Assembly (NCBI GenBank): GCA_009760885.1
Contig: CM019713.1
Location: forward strand, 7,314,266 to 7,378,265
Source of the DNA: Achatina immaculata
Taxonomy: Eukaryota > Mollusca > Gastropoda > Stylommatophora > Achatinidae
DNA: 64,000 bases
Reading direction: 5' to 3'
Part shown: positions 44,078 to 56,539 of the stretch, in pieces
Layout: each line of letters begins with the position of its first letter
Numbering within the stretch: position 1 is the stretch's first letter
Notes under the pieces: model-generated
Database searches by the model: none
What the model was told of the DNA's origin: nothing
What the model saw: only the letters and a program-made list of their open reading frames with translations
Program-made: the position numbers and the translations under genes

Positions 44078-44605
44078 CCTCTAAAGCATAAGCACATAAA
44101 AACTTGAATGCTCAGAACAGGCGTCGCTCATTTTCAGGTGCGCCTCGCCATCTAAAGGAACTGGCGAATAAAGAATATTTGGCTGGGCCTGATTACTGTC
44201 GTGCCAACAAGGCGCCGATTACACTCGTATTTGGTTCTCATCAATTATCTGGTGGAATATTTTATCATCAACTGCAAATAGTATTACTATCTCTCTCTAG
44301 AGCACAGCTACTAGGAGAGTACGAGTGTGGAAGATGACACTTGTATAGGGTGGTCTGCTGCTATTAAAGATTTGAAAACTACTGTACTGAATAATTACAT
44401 GTTTTGTTTTTCGTAATCTTGGTACCTGTTAAACCAAGCGGCAGACTCTCACATTATTATTATACACCACGTGACTCAACAACAAAACCAGGTTCACCAA
44501 CTTTACACTAACCACAGAGTGCCACACACACACACACACACACATACACGACTGGACTCACATTTGAACTCATGAAGGAAGCAAGAGTTTAAGTTAGAAT
44601 AGAAA

Positions 44606-44870
44606 AAAAAAAGGTAAAGGTAATCCTGTCATGCCTTAGAGGCACATAGGGATATGGTGTTAGTGCCCATATTTTCCTTGACCTCTCAGCACACTAGAGG
44701 GTGATATGGTCAGTATCACGCCTGGCCGCCTTTCCTTCCCCAACTCCAGAAGAAGTCAGGTACCCATTTCTACAGCTGGGTGACTGGAGTGCCTCCGGCC
44801 GGATTCGAACCCCCGACCTTCGCCATGAGAGATCAGTGCACTAACCACTTCGCCACTCAGACACCCTTAC
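44606..44870 (-). repeat. tRNA-derived SINE S1, essentially complete
   Basis: On the minus strand it starts GTCTGAGTGGCGAAGTGGTT (A box) and has B box GGTTCGAATCC about 45 bases later, then a body with CACTCCAGTCACCCAGCTG and a 3' end running to ATTACCTTTACCTT and a T run. AATAGAAA flanks it at 44598-44605 and 44871-44878. The body recurs at 14497, 26531, 54787, 55690 and 62113. A functional tRNA is unlikely because the acceptor stem does not pair. Confidence 0.85.
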
Positions 44871-44879
44871 AATAGAAAG

Positions 44880-46800
44880 TCAACATTTATTGAATGAACA
44901 GAATGTTGGATGAACTATGGGACGAGGCAAAACAAAGAGCTGCCAACATGGCAGGGTGATCACAAAAAGTACACTGTACTTCCCAGGCATGAGAGCAGTG
45001 CCATGGGGAGGGAAATAACAACCAACATCGGAGTAGTTACAAATGAAGGCACAACTTACAATTCTAAGAAACTCCCCCCAAAAAATCATCCACAATATCA
45101 CACATCCTCAAAAAAGGCAAGAACCACTATAATACTTTCAGTCTAGTGAATAACAATATTATTACACTGATTACATTCTTGCTGACAAAAGCGTTGTCCT
45201 ACAGGACAATTACTATAGCAATGAATCTAAGGCATAGCTGGAAAACCTCTACTCAACAGCGACTTCTAGGAAAAAAAATCAAACACAATTTCTACATGAC
45301 TCTCTAACTTTCCTCATAATAATCATTCCCTTAACCATAGTACGTAAAATCAGCTCTAAGTGCTTTTATATAACAGACATTTTCTCTGTCATCCTTCCAG
45401 AACTTTCTCTCCGTGAAATTCACATTCACGTAAAGAAGCATATGTTATGACTTTCACTATAGCACGAGATTCCTAACTCCGTGTGAGTTCGCAAAACTTG
45501 ACTCACGCCCTGAACTTTTGTACATCGCCTGTTTACAGACCTTTTACAACTCCAAAAACAACTTAATTTTATTTTTTTTTAAAAATCAGACTCAGTGATT
45601 GGTCTGTCAAGACCTTACACTGTGCACACTGGGAACCTCGTATGAGTGATCCCTGTTGCTGTCATCATGTTGTTCCCCTTTTTTTTTTTTTTTTCCGGGA
45701 CCTTTTTTTTATTAAGCAGAATTTAAATGAAAACGGGTTTTAATATTTCTCTAATTGTCAGAGATTCTTTTTATACTCTCGCTCTCTCCCTTTTTCACTC
45801 ACTCTCTCCCATAGTCATCTTTCTCTCCGTTGATGTACATAATCCGTTTTTGGCAAAGCCTTCTCTTTCACTCTTGGGATGTACATGAGTTCTTGAATTT
45901 AAATTTTACTCTCTCTTACTTCTTTCTTTCTCCCTCTCTCTCTCATTCCATTATTTTGCTCGATCTTTGCTTTACCAGTCCCGAAAAAGTGGCAGGACTA
46001 AACGTGCAGAAATGAAAACGAGCCTTGTTTCTGCACGTTCACACCAAATACCTGAAATCCGCGAGCAGGGCCAGTAACTTGGTGTGTGTGTCCGCCTGAG
46101 TTTTAAGGATTGTGTTCAACATTATGGCTCTATAGATGTCTGCTTGTTGTGCCTTGTGTGTTTCTATTGTGTTCTGTATTGTTCTTGTGGCGGCTGCCAC
46201 TGTTTTGCATTCGTAAAAAATGTGTTCTTCTATATGACACCCACGAGACACGGAGAAAAACACAGAAACACAAGACGACGTTACCTGTGCAGGAGGAACG
46301 TACTAGAAACAGAAGAACAACTTAATTTTAGCTAGCCATAAAAACATCTCCAGAGAAAGTTCAATAAAAGTCATAAAAAATCTTGGGATGTCAACGTCCA
46401 AAAATGACTTTCAATGAAAAATAACTGGACATTTCAAATTTAACTTTCATAAAACATGTCAGGATAAATTCATGATTCCCCGTGATTTTTTCAAGGTCGC
46501 TAACTGAGCTTGAGTAAAAAACAAAAACATGTCAAGGTAAAGTTCAAACATGATCATATATCTAGGGATTTTTAAAGTGTCAAGAACGACCTTCCTTTTC
46601 AACAAGAATGACCTTCCTTTTCAACAAACTACGTCATAATTAAATAAGGGATTTAATCGGTTAGTCAAAATACTAAATTTACCATGAATTATATCCCGTA
46701 GAAAGAATTTTGTCACACGAAGAGTGCGTCAGAGTCGAGAAATAAAACTTCGTCAAAGATCTTCAGTTTTGATGGTCGTTTTACTGACCGTAAAGACTGA
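44880..46800. other. No gene recognised
   Basis: Non-coding intron sequence. Contains a T run (45678-45695), CT-rich patches at 45780-45960 and a G/T-rich open frame at 46084-46335 without motifs. Confidence 0.4.
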
Positions 46801-46816
46801 GCCTGTGTAATTTGAT

Positions 46817-47022
<206 letters not shown>

Positions 47023-47532
47023 TTTGTTGATTATTTAGTGCGAGCATAAATTAATTACTCTACACTGTAGGCAAAACACTTTACCAAATACTAGACCAAG
47101 ATGGACTAATGCGTGCTGTAAGGTGTGTTGTCGCATCTTTCATTTCGTCTTTGATCTGAGGCTGATGGCTTCGAGAAATGAGGAGAGCGGCCAGCAGAGA
47201 GCAAGGATCGCATATTTTGAATGCCAGGAGAATCATTACCTTTTGTGTTTTAGATCAGGAAAACTATTCCTCTGACACATCTCTTTCTTCTTGTCAGCGT
47301 CCATAAGACATGACAGAAAAGAGACTACTATAGAGGGGAGTCACCACCCGGGTCCCTACGCTAAATCTACTAAGAGTCCCCTCTCCCCCCCCCCCCCCCA
47401 AATTTATTACCCTTGATCTCCTGACATAATATACAGTAATAAAACAATAATCTGTATTTACAGAGTTTTTTCCCTTTACTTTGACACGGAGCCCTGTTTA
47501 TTTTCAGGCCCCTAGGATTCAGAGCTGAAAAG

Positions 47533-47925
47533 AGCTGAAGGAGAAGAAGAAACAACTGAGAAACAAATACATGCCTTTGAATGTAAATGCTACAGAAGAG
47601 TTCTTCAAATATCATGGACACAAAAAAAAAGAACAAATATATCCATACAACAAGAACTTAACGTTGAAGAAGGTTGGCAAGTAATGAGGATTAAACAGAG
47701 AAAACTTTAAATAATTTGGACACATTAAACGTCATGAGAATTTTGAGAAGATCGTCTTGGAAGAGTAGGTAATGGGAAAAAGAAAGAGAAGAAGACCAAG
47801 ACGAAGACGGCTGCAAGACATCGTTGATAATCTGCAAATGGATGCATCAGCAGCAGGCCATCTTGCTTACAACCGAGAGGACTATTGTTAGAGAGGCAAA
47901 GTTCCGCAAGGGACATGCTATGATT
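47533..47925 (+). mobile_element. LINE family B 3' fragment, degraded
   Basis: Bases match 21536-21900: ATGCCTTTGAATGTAAATGC..., encoding HAFECKCYRRVLQISW, LNVEEGW and, shifted, KRRRPRRRRLQDIVDNLQMD. Several frameshifts, and GTTCCGCAAGGGACATGC at its end. Confidence 0.88.
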
Positions 47926-48412
47926 GAGGATTAAGAGTTTTCAGACTCATAGATAACCCACCACTGATAACCGGTCCTTCTACCCCTTCCTGTCCAGATG
48001 TACGGTAGTGATATTACCCCTGTTGCCACTTGCTGAAGTAACTAGAAATAATCATTTTTCCCCCTATCAGTGGAAGTGTTTATATGAGAAAGGAAAACTT
48101 TTCTTTTGGAACAGTAGGACAATGAGAGGGGGGGAACATTCCTGTAAGAAGAAAACGAGAATGGAAAGGTCATTCTTTTTATTTCTATCAGAGGGATAAG
48201 AGAAGAAGAATGGATGCTGCTTAATTTATAAAAAAAAGAAGAATACAACACAAAAGACAACATATCTGATCTGAACTAACACAATTATAAAAAGTCGGCA
48301 GATCACGTATAAGAAAGCCAGAAAACAGATAACAATATCTGGAAATCAACGAATAGAAGAAATAGTTATCTTTTTTTTCTTTGAGGGGGGAGGGGGGAAG
48401 GGGAAATGAAGA

Positions 48413-48718
48413 CATTCTCCAATTTGAGCTTTTGGAGGATGAAGACACTGTCCCATTTGGCTTTTTGGAGATGAAGACACTGTCCCATTTGGCTTTTTGG
48501 AGATGAAGACACTGTCCCATTTGGCTTTTTGGAGATGAAGACACTGTCCCATTTGGGCTTTTGGAGGATGGAGACACTGTTCCATTTGTGCTTTTGGAGG
48601 ATGAAGACACTGTTCCATTTGGCTTTTTGGAGATGAAGACACTGTCCCATTTGTTGTTTTAGAGATGAAGACACTGTCCAATTTGGTGTTTCGGAGATGA
48701 AGACACTGTCCCACTTGG
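48413..48718. repeat. 32-33-bp minisatellite, about nine copies, abutting R1
   Basis: Unit GATGAAGACACTGTCCCATT plus TGGCTTTTTGGA. It runs straight into the R1 head at 48719. The three overlapping minus-strand peptides are artefacts. Confidence 0.95.
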
Positions 48719-48952
48719 CAGTCAGCAACGCATAGCTGACATACCAGAGTCAGGATTGACGAACCATAGCCGGCCATGACCCTGTCCCACCTCTCTGTTG
48801 GTACTCCCAGTAACAAGACCAGCGTGGCTAACGGGTCAGGGATCGTTATCCCTAGGGCGGTGGAGTCTATTAAAGATGTATTGCACATCCCCTGCTTAGG
48901 GACTGGGGAAAAATAGCCACCGTAACCTGCTCTCAGTTCGATACGATGTTAT
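48719..48952 (+). repeat. Dispersed repeat R1 copy
   Basis: Head ATAGCTGACATACCAGAGTC, core CTCTCTGTTGGTACTCCCAG, GGCGGTGGAGTCTATTAAAG and CACATCCCCTGCTTAGGGAC, then GTAACCTGCTCTCAGTTCG. The 3' block is replaced by the next minisatellite. Confidence 0.75.
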
Positions 48953-48954
48953 GA

Positions 48955-49240
48955 TCCAACACTTCCATGTTGTGCTTCTACACTTCCATGTTGTGCTTCA
49001 ATACTTCCATGTTATGCTTCTACACTTCCATGTTGTGCTTCTACACTTCCATGTTGTGATTCTACACTTCCATGTTGTGCTCCAACACTTTCATGTTGTG
49101 CTTCTACACTTCCATGTTGTGCTTCAAGACTTCCATATTGTGCTTCTACACTTCCATGCTGTGGTTCTACACTTCCATGTTGTGCTTCAAGACTTCCATA
49201 TTGTGCTTCTACACTTCCATGCTGTGGTTCTACACTTCCA
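48955..49240. repeat. 21-bp minisatellite, about thirteen copies
   Basis: Unit CTACACTTCCATGTTGTGCT plus T, with C/A and CAAG variants. The period is seven codons, so an open plus-strand frame (LHFHVVL repeated) arises as an artefact. Confidence 0.95.
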
Positions 49241-49329
49241 CTGCATAGACTGCAAAGAACATCTGCTTGTAATTCTAATGCAGAGTAAAGAAGAAGAACT
49301 AATTATAGAAGAAGTAGTTAGCTAGTTTG

Positions 49330-50368
49330 GAAGAAAAATAGATAACATTAAGATAAAATCGAATTACCGGCGTAATGTTTGTATTTGCCAGAGTTTTATT
49401 AACTATCTTCTCCCACTGTTTCACGCTGGCACTAAGGCTTACAGAACTCAATGGACACAGCACACAAACGTCCCAGCGTGAAGCAACGCTGTTACAAAAG
49501 CAGCAAATGAAGTTATTACAAAATGTTCGGAAACAAAACTTAGAGGCTATCTTTGAAGGTTAATATCGATTGTAAAGACACCCTGCGCTCTGATAATCTT
49601 AAATATTACATTCATTTATCTAATACATGCAATGTAAAATATTACTGAATATCTGCAGGAGGTGTTGTCGTAGTAAATAAGAGAGGAAGCATACGAGAAG
49701 TGTGTATGATTAACTTACAATGGGTGCACTTTTCGCTTAAGTAGATCGAGATAGGGTTCTTAATAAGAATCTTGAGAATATCATGCACAGTCAAGAAAAC
49801 AAACGAAGAGGTTCTAAGTAAAGCTAGGCAAATAAGAAGAAGAAGAATCAGGCTTTGGTAGTCACTGATCTTCTTCTTCTTCTTCTTCTTCTTCAGGCGT
49901 CAACTTGTATACTTATGAGATAGCTGATGGTCAGCTAGAGGGCATTGTCATTTCCAGACAGTTTGTTTTGGACTGGTATGGTCGTTTTCCATATTTCCTT
50001 CTCCGTTGCTCATATACTGAACATTACTGCAGCATGTTACAGAGTTTTATACAGTATACTGGACAATCCTCTGGGGGTCTGTAATCACGGGAAGCTTAAA
50101 AATCCTCGCTTTAGACATATGTTCTATGCTGGAGGTTAAAACACCGCAGACTAGAGAAAGACAAAGTGAAATCACCACCGCTCTGCTAACAATATCTAGT
50201 ACAACTAAACTTCACATATTGTTAACAAAAGTAACTGGCGAAAAACTGACGAAATTTAAATATAAAAGCTGAAGAACTAAACACATCAGTCATACTTGAC
50301 ATTCCGCTTTTCATCATTCAACTTTCCCTCTGTAGCAAAGAGTGATTCCAAGCAATACGGATAGTAAC
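49330..50368. other. No gene recognised; GAA/TTC inverted repeat at 49838-49895
   Basis: Only a GAAGAAGAAGAATCAG ... CTGATCTTCTTCTTC inverted repeat with a 13-base loop stands out. Confidence 0.5.
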
Positions 50369-50377
50369 AGATACATA

Positions 50378-51349
50378 GATCTGAAACTTATCAAAAACAT
50401 ATGTTGGCAGCAATCAGGAACAATGAGGATAGAGAACCAAACAGGAGCATTCCAAGACATAAAATTGGGAGTGAGAAAAGGATGTGTTTTATCTCCTGAC
50501 CTCTTCTCCTTGTACAATGAAAATATAATGAGAAATATAGAGAATATGCCAGGAATATCAGTTGGCGGGTACAACCTTAACAACTTAAGATATGCAGACG
50601 ACACAGTCCTGATTGCTAAAAGTGAAGGGGAGCTACGGGCTCTTCTGGACGTCGTGGTTCGTGAAAGTAAAAATAAAGGTCTCAGCCTGAACAAAAAGAA
50701 GATTGAAGTGATGGTCATCTCAAAGAAAAGAATACCACCAAAATGTAGCATTACCATCGATGGCACAGAGCTGAAACAAGTTGATAGATTCAAGTACTTA
50801 GGAACAAATATAACAGCTGATGGGAAATGTCGCAACGAAATAAAAAGCAGACGTGCTCAGGCCAAAAACGCATCCCAGAAAATGAGAAACATCTGGTGCA
50901 AAAGATCCATATTAATGGAAACAAGATTCCGAGTACTTAAATGTTACATCGAGCCAGTTTTGTTTTATAGATGTGATGCATGAATATGGCGAGAAATAGA
51001 GGCCATGGAAATGTGGTTCATAAGAAGGATGTTGAAGGTACCATGGACAGCTGAGAAAACCAACGAAGAAGTCTTAAGAGAGGCTGGAGTTAAAAGGCAA
51101 ATTACAGCAAAGATCAGAGGCAGACAAGCGAAATTTGTAGGACATTTTCTGAGAAGAGGAAAATTGCAACTGGAAAAATTGAGGGAAGAAGAGGCACAGG
51201 AAGACAGAGAGAGAGAGAGAGGTTACTGGGTGGGCTGTCAGTGTGGCTAGGAAGAAAGTCACCGGCGGATCTCATAATCAAGTCTAAAGACAGGGAATTG
51301 TGGAGAGAAATGATCGCCTACGCCACGCGGCACGGCACTTGAATTGAAT
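50378..51349 (+). mobile_element. LINE family E, 5'-truncated, with 9-bp TSD
   Basis: A plus-strand frame at 50342-50983 reads DLKLIKNICWQQSGTMRIEN, KLGVRKGCVLSPDLFSLYNE (motif B), LRYADDTVLIAKSE (motif C) and YLGTNITADGKCRNEI (thumb). After a stop near 50984 the C-terminal region (EMWFIRRMLKVPWTAEKTNE, GHFLRRGKLQ) continues at 51005-51250. AGATACATA flanks it at 50369-50377 and 51350-51358. The recent single stop contrasts with the more decayed copy at 25600. Confidence 0.93.
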
Positions 51350-51599
51350 AGATACATAAAGATCGCGAGGAAACAAATGTAAAACGCCAGTAAAATGGTC
51401 AGAGGACACAATCTCGGGGCAAAAGCTTTTGGTCTTCTGTCAGAATCTGGAGAGGACTGCGACATGTCGACAGGGATCAGGATCTAATGTGACCAACAAC
51501 CTCGAAATCAGATAAAGAATAATAAGAAGAAATATTAGAATTTTGACACTCAATCTACATAATCAATAATACATAAAATTATTGATAAGAAATAGCAGA

Positions 51600-51950
51600 C
51601 TGAAATAGAGATAAGAGAAATGACCAATGCAGCGAGCGGCCTCAGCAGTGATCAAGAAAAAAAGGCGGGCAAATGTGGGGTAACGTGATGAGAAGAAAGA
51701 ATCAGAGAATCACAAAACAAGCCGCAAAATGGGAAACATCTGGAAAAAGAAAGAGCCCGAACTTTGAGAGAGCCTGAAAATAACACCGACAAGAGAAGTT
51801 AAGATAACAGGCATCAAAATCCCTTGTTGACATTGAGAAGCTCGCCGAGGACAGAGACCCATGGTGAAACACACTGCCAGCCCTGTGTAACACCTGACGG
51901 CACGGGAGGGATGTAAGATGTAAAATAACAGCACAAGGAGGTCTTTCACA
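51600..51950 (+). mobile_element. Degraded LINE 3' fragment (family D-like)
   Basis: Broken frames give ITKQAAKWETSGKRKSPN and, later, EKLAEDRDPW...LPALCNT, parallel to KQAIKWNTTGRRKRGRP and ERLAEDRKNWRTTLRALC of family D. Many indels. Confidence 0.65.
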
Positions 51951-52139
51951 TTATGATCAGTCGGCGGAAAGCACAAAGAATAAAAGGGAGAAAATGGAGA
52001 TCAGAGATAAATATCTCAGCGAACTAAGAAAGTGGCACAGCAAGAGAAAGGTAATCAGCCATATTCGAAATATCAAGGACCATACAACGGATAAACATGA
52101 CTGCCAACGTCTAACATTGCCAACGTCTAACTCACAGAT

Positions 52140-52158
52140 TATTATTATTATTATTATT
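52140..52158. repeat. (ATT)n microsatellite
   Basis: Short ATT run. 52160-52620 has no recognised gene. Confidence 0.85.
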
Positions 52159-52631
52159 TGTATAGACCTGAAGTAGAGAAGGACTGAGACATCCATTAAT
52201 ACCCACAGACTGAAGTAAAATAATTTCTCATAACAATTTGTCATGGGGGAAGGGGTGGGGTGTGGCATCACTCGTGGGGATTATGATAGAACCTGCAGAT
52301 TAGCTCCCTTGGTGTGATGGACTAATCACCCGAGTTCTGTTAACGTTTACCTTCAGATAAAGCTTTTCAGAGGAGACAAAGGAGCCAGTCGCTCGAGTAA
52401 TGTACGCACACTTTATTGCTGACCTGAAGTTATGTCTTGACAATGTTCCGCTTATACAGGATCCGAACATCAAGTGACGAGGGGACGAAAGTTTTCAAAG
52501 GATAAATTACATTATTAGGAAGCGTGCGAGGTCGATCAGATTGCAACAATATATAGCCAAGCGATCGATCGTATAAAGGCGATCGGGGTAATATGATCTC
52601 AGAGTGTTCTGTACTTTATGGAAAATGACAA

Positions 52632-52662
52632 CAATATATATATATATATACATACATGTATA

Positions 52663-52710
<48 letters not shown>
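52632..52710. repeat. (TA)n with (GA)n end
   Basis: Two TA runs (52632-52650 and 52664-52701) separated by ACATACATGTATATGC, then GAGAGA. A (CT)n run follows at 52862-52901 and TA/CA runs at 52954-53040. Confidence 0.93.
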
Positions 52711-52714
<4 letters not shown>

Positions 52715-52854
52715 TTGATGATTGATTGATCTTTAGACAGAGAGGGAGAGAAAGAGATAGAGATAGAGAGAGCAATATGATCGCATGGTACTACATTTGC
52801 TGAGATTAAAAAATCTATATCGCCAATGCCTCCAAGAGGAAATATGTAAGCAGG

Positions 52855-52905
<51 letters not shown>

Positions 52906-53040
52906 GCCTGTCTCTCTCAAATAAAGATCATTCATTCATTCATTCTCTCTCTCTATATATATAATGTATATTATATATAATATTTATTATATATATATAT
53001 AACACACACATATACACACACACACACACATATATATATA

Positions 53041-53388
53041 ACAACTGAAATGAGATTCTTGAGAAGAATTATTGGAATATCACGAATGGACACAATCAGA
53101 AATGGTGTCATCAGAAATAAAGTAGGAGTTGAACCCGTTCTGAACTATATTCAAAAACAGCAAATAAAATGGTTTGGTCGTGTATCACGACTACCAACAA
53201 GAACGTGTACCACAGAGAGCAATGTTTTACAGACCACACAAAGGCAGAGGAAGGGGCCGCCCATGCAAACGATGGACTGATGGTATAGCAGAGTCCCTGA
53301 ACATCTCAGTGTATGAAGCCAACAGGCGAGACATTGGGAGACAGTTGCACTTCACCTCTACACCTAACAGTAAATGAGGAAGGACAAG
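53041..53388 (+). mobile_element. LINE family H 3' fragment between (TA)n runs
   Basis: The plus strand reads EMRFLRRIIGISRMDTIRNG, VLNYIQKQQIKWFGRVSRLP and, after a frame change at about 53200, GRGRGRPCKRWTDGIAESLN and ISVYEANRRDIGRQLHFTS to a TGA. This is the C-terminal zinc-knuckle-like end of a non-LTR polyprotein. A TA tail (53389-53411) follows; TA also precedes the truncation point. 53412-53760 has a poly-C run and no gene. Confidence 0.85.
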
Positions 53389-53770
53389 ACAATATATATA
53401 TATATATATATCCCTCCATCCCAACCCCCCCCCCCCCCAAATCCCTATTTATTAGACATTCTGTTTTCATCCACTGCACCTTCGGCTCTTTAAAAGAAGC
53501 CTTCATTAAAACAGTGGAAGCAGTCTGGTTCCAGAAACAATGGCACCCGTCGTACCACCTTTCCATAGAGCTTTCATATACAAGTATGTAGGACACTATC
53601 ATCGTTCACTCATCCGATATATATAGACTTCAAAACAACACAAAGTACGACTTATATTAATACCTTGAAGTTTATAAAGCTGTAACTTCGTTGCATTTTT
53701 CTTTCTCAACGGAGAACTGTTCATGGATATTTATGTTCGTTTTAGCTGTTCATTTCACGTTTATCTTTGT

Positions 53771-54360
53771 TGTTGTTCTTCTTCTTCTTCTTCTTCTTCT
53801 TCTTCCTTGAGCAGCTTTCTGAGCCATTGAGGCACACTGCTGCAGACAAGGCACGCCTTACATTCCCCTCTGTTCTTGATATTTTCTTGCCAGTTGCCGA
53901 TTCCAAGAGGGCATATATCTTCTTCTAGGCTGTCTCGCTATCGTTGTCTAGGTCTGTCACTTGGTCTATCCTCTTTCATTCTATCCTCCTACACTCTCTC
54001 TAAACGCGTGAGCCATCTCACTCTGTTGTTGTTTCATAATGGCTGTTATAGGCGGAGAGTTAAATAACATGTGGAGTTCTTTGTTATTTCATATCCTCCA
54101 TTGTTGTCTTATAGGATATTTTAATGGCCCATAGATTATCCTCAGGAATCTGTTGTCAGATGTTTGTATTTGGCTTTCACCTTGTTTAGTTTTACTCCAT
54201 GTTTCTGCTTCATATAGTACAACTGGTCTAATCTGCCTTATATATGTTTAGTTTGGTGTTGTGGGATAGACGTTTTGGTTCTGACAGTTATCTAAGGGTA
54301 AAACATCTTGTTTCCAGCTTGTTTTCTATGCCCTTTTCTCATCTCTTTTAATGTTCTGAA
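53771..54360 (-). mobile_element. Degraded LINE fragment with (GAA)n tail
   Basis: On the minus strand short pieces such as DRPSDRPRQR and LGIGNWQENIKNRGECKACL resemble the C-terminal part of a non-LTR polyprotein, and TTC repeats at 53774-53804 would be the GAA tail. Frames are badly broken; the assignment rests on layout and a few words. Confidence 0.4.
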
Positions 54361-54551
54361 CACGTTAATAATATCAGAGCTAAACTGATGATGAATGATA
54401 GCGTCCGAATGAAAGTCTAGCTATGGCGAACAGAACGCTAAGAAAGGATCGCGTGTCATATTCTTCCATCCTTTGAAAGTAAAGTTTGTTCCTTCCATTC
54501 TTGTATCCAAATTTTCTGGAAACATCAAAAGAATTGGGACAACACACTCAC

Positions 54552-54698
54552 CTGACATGTGTCTACTGATGGCACACCTTTACGCAGCCTGTCTGCTACA
54601 GGTTTAGGGATCATCTGGTACAGCAGAGCATCCGTCCTCTGCATCTCTTGGTCCAGCTTGATCATGCTCTGTTCCAGCAGCCGACTTTTCTCTTGTTC
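54552..54698 (-). CDS. Gyc88E-like: Guanylate cyclase exon 3 of window: signalling helix / dimerisation coiled coil
   Basis: The exon is 147 bp (49 codons), phase 0 at both ends, with CCTACAG acceptor and CAG|GTGAGT donor. It begins [20 protein letters not shown] and continues with [20 protein letters not shown]. The first half is a charged heptad-like helix; the second is the conserved LLYxMIPxPVADRLR motif leading into the cyclase domain. In the family this helix mediates dimerisation and passes the sensor signal to the catalytic core. The terminal VDTCQ joins directly to the next exon's VFDNVTILF, as in Gyc-88E proteins. The next intron, 16.2 kb, is the longest visible. Confidence 0.93.
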
Positions 54699-54786
54699 CT
54701 GTAGGAGGGAAGATTAACACGCGCGTTTATAAATTGTCATTAGAGGAGAAAGACTGCTTATGTGTGTAAGTCTTTGATTAAGAGAA

Positions 54787-55130
54787 AGGCAAAGGTAGCC
54801 CTATTAAGCCATGGAGGTAGCTGTGAGAATATGGTGTCACGGCACGCTAGAGGTTATGTGGCTGGGTTTTTTCGGCACACTAGAGGTTATGTGGCCGGCC
54901 TTTCGGCACACTAGAGGTTATGTGGCCGGGTTCTTTCGGCACACTAGAGGTTATGTGGCCGAGTCTTTCGGTATATTAGAAGTTTTGTGACCGGCCTTTC
55001 CTTCCGCAGTTCCAGAAGAAGCGGGCTACCAATCTTTACAAATAGGTGACTGCGTCTGCGGCAATGCGCGAATCACCGACCTTCTCCATTAGAGGCTAGT
55101 GCACTAGCCAGTTCGCTACTCAGACATCCT
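54787..55130. repeat. SINE S1 copy with internal 32-bp minisatellite
   Basis: The ends match the copy at 44606 (AAGGCAAAGGTAGCCCTATT at left; GCACTAGCCAGTTCGCTACT at right). In the middle, 54841-54999, a segment GGCACACTAGAGGTTATGTG plus GCCGGGTTCTTTC is repeated about five times. That segment is single-copy in the other S1 elements. Confidence 0.85.
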
Positions 55131-55286
55131 TATTTCTTAGATTACCAAACAAGAAAATGATAATATCACACAAAAAATTTATAATAAACGTAGTCGACAT
55201 TTTTCTTGGAAATAACGAAATAATAATCCTTGAGATTTAGAATCTGAATGTTTAAACATTGGAATAAAATTACAGTACTGATGTAG

Positions 55287-55288
<2 letters not shown>

Positions 55289-55318
<30 letters not shown>

Positions 55319-55521
55319 GAACCTTAAGTGGCCAAGGTACATGGGGCTTCCGTAAGGGTTTTCCACAAATGCCTGTCCTTTGCCTTTTTTTTCTGCTCTT
55401 GCCCAGGTGAGCCTTCTATTGCTCAACATCCTTTCTGTTGTTCTTCTCCATGTCTCTTTTGGTCTATCTTTACTTCTGTTCCCCCGTGGTGTCCATCTTA
55501 GTGCTATTTTTGGTAGTGAGC
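55289..55521 (-). mobile_element. LINE family C 3' fragment with (GA)n tail and 13-bp TSD
   Basis: 55319-55521 matches the family C 3' end; a CT run fills 55289-55317. TACTGATGTAGCT is duplicated exactly at 55276-55288 and 55522-55534. Confidence 0.95.
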
Positions 55522-55689
55522 TACTGATGTAGCTATTTATCGATAAATTTTACTATGCAAAAAAGTTAAGTTAGAAAATCGAAGAAAGCTTAAAAAAAAA
55601 TCCCTGTAAATATTAAATATTGATGTAAGCCATTATGTAACTCACTTGAGCTGACCCATTTACACAAAGCACTGTATAAAGTAAAAGAC

Positions 55690-55815
55690 AAAAACCCGTT
55701 TCCATGCAATTAAGGCATACAGGGGATACAGTGTTAGGCCCGTACTGAAAGCCTGGCCGCTTTACCTTCCCAGATTTCTCTGGTACACATTTTCAGAGGC
55801 TGGGTGAATCCCATG
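55690..55815. repeat. SINE S1 body fragment
   Basis: AACCCGTTTCCATGCAATTA, GGGGATACAGTGTTAGGCCC and TACCTTCCCAGATTTCTCTG match 62120-62275. 55816-56150 has no gene. Confidence 0.7.
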
Positions 55816-56157
55816 GCCTTTTTTTGTTTTCTAAATACCTTCTAAAATTAACTGAAAAGTACGATTAATTAGCATTTTACAAAACAGTGTTGTATTAAGA
55901 ACCTCTTCAAAGAGATTTCTGAATTGTTATATGGGGCATAGAAAGACAGAATGTTGTGTATCTGCTAAGCTGGACTCTCTTCTCTTTCTGAAGGTGACGC
56001 TTAAAACAGAAGCTGCCAAACAGTGTTTTTAAAAGCTGTGATTTAATATAGAAAACCATAAATCACAGAAGCAGTTAGCTTGAGAAGAAGATATTTAGTA
56101 TTCTATGGCGCTTAGTCATAATCTGAACTTCGTAACGAAATTGCCGATTGTTGGCCT

Positions 56158-56454
56158 GCCTGTTCCCCCATAGCTGATATGCTAGTGTCAGAGTTTCGGA
56201 ACTACGGCCGACCGCCCTGTCTCATCTCTCCATTGGTACCCCCCTCCCCTCCACCCCCCACGCTGTCCTTACACTGGGTAACGGGGCAGCGGTGGCCATT
56301 GTCTCTCTGGCAGTGGAGTCTGCTGAAGAAGCTTTGCACAACCCCCTGCTTGTTTGTTTCGCTCAGGGACTGAAAAAGTCTAATACGATGATGTGGCCTC
56401 AACATCTTCCCTACCTCGGCAGCAAAGAACATCAAGCTTGCAGTTTCACGGAGA

Positions 56455-56511
<57 letters not shown>

Positions 56512-56526
56512 AAGAAGAAGAAGAAG
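56158..56526 (+). repeat. Dispersed repeat R1, long copy with (TAG)n(AAG)n tail
   Basis: Head ATAGCTGATATGCTAGTGTC, core TCTCCATTGGTACCCCCCTC, GTGGAGTCTGCTGAAGAAGC, 3' block GGCAGCAAAGAACATCAAGC...TTTCACGGAGATAG, then TAG repeats 56456-56510 and AAG repeats to 56526. It ends 14 bases from the exon 2 boundary. Confidence 0.8.
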
Positions 56527-56539
56527 CCTATTTACTTAC

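Noticed and set aside
48951..49325. A 124-residue frame of LHFHVVL repeats
   Set aside because: It arises from a 21-bp minisatellite; no start context, splice sites or non-repeat domain.
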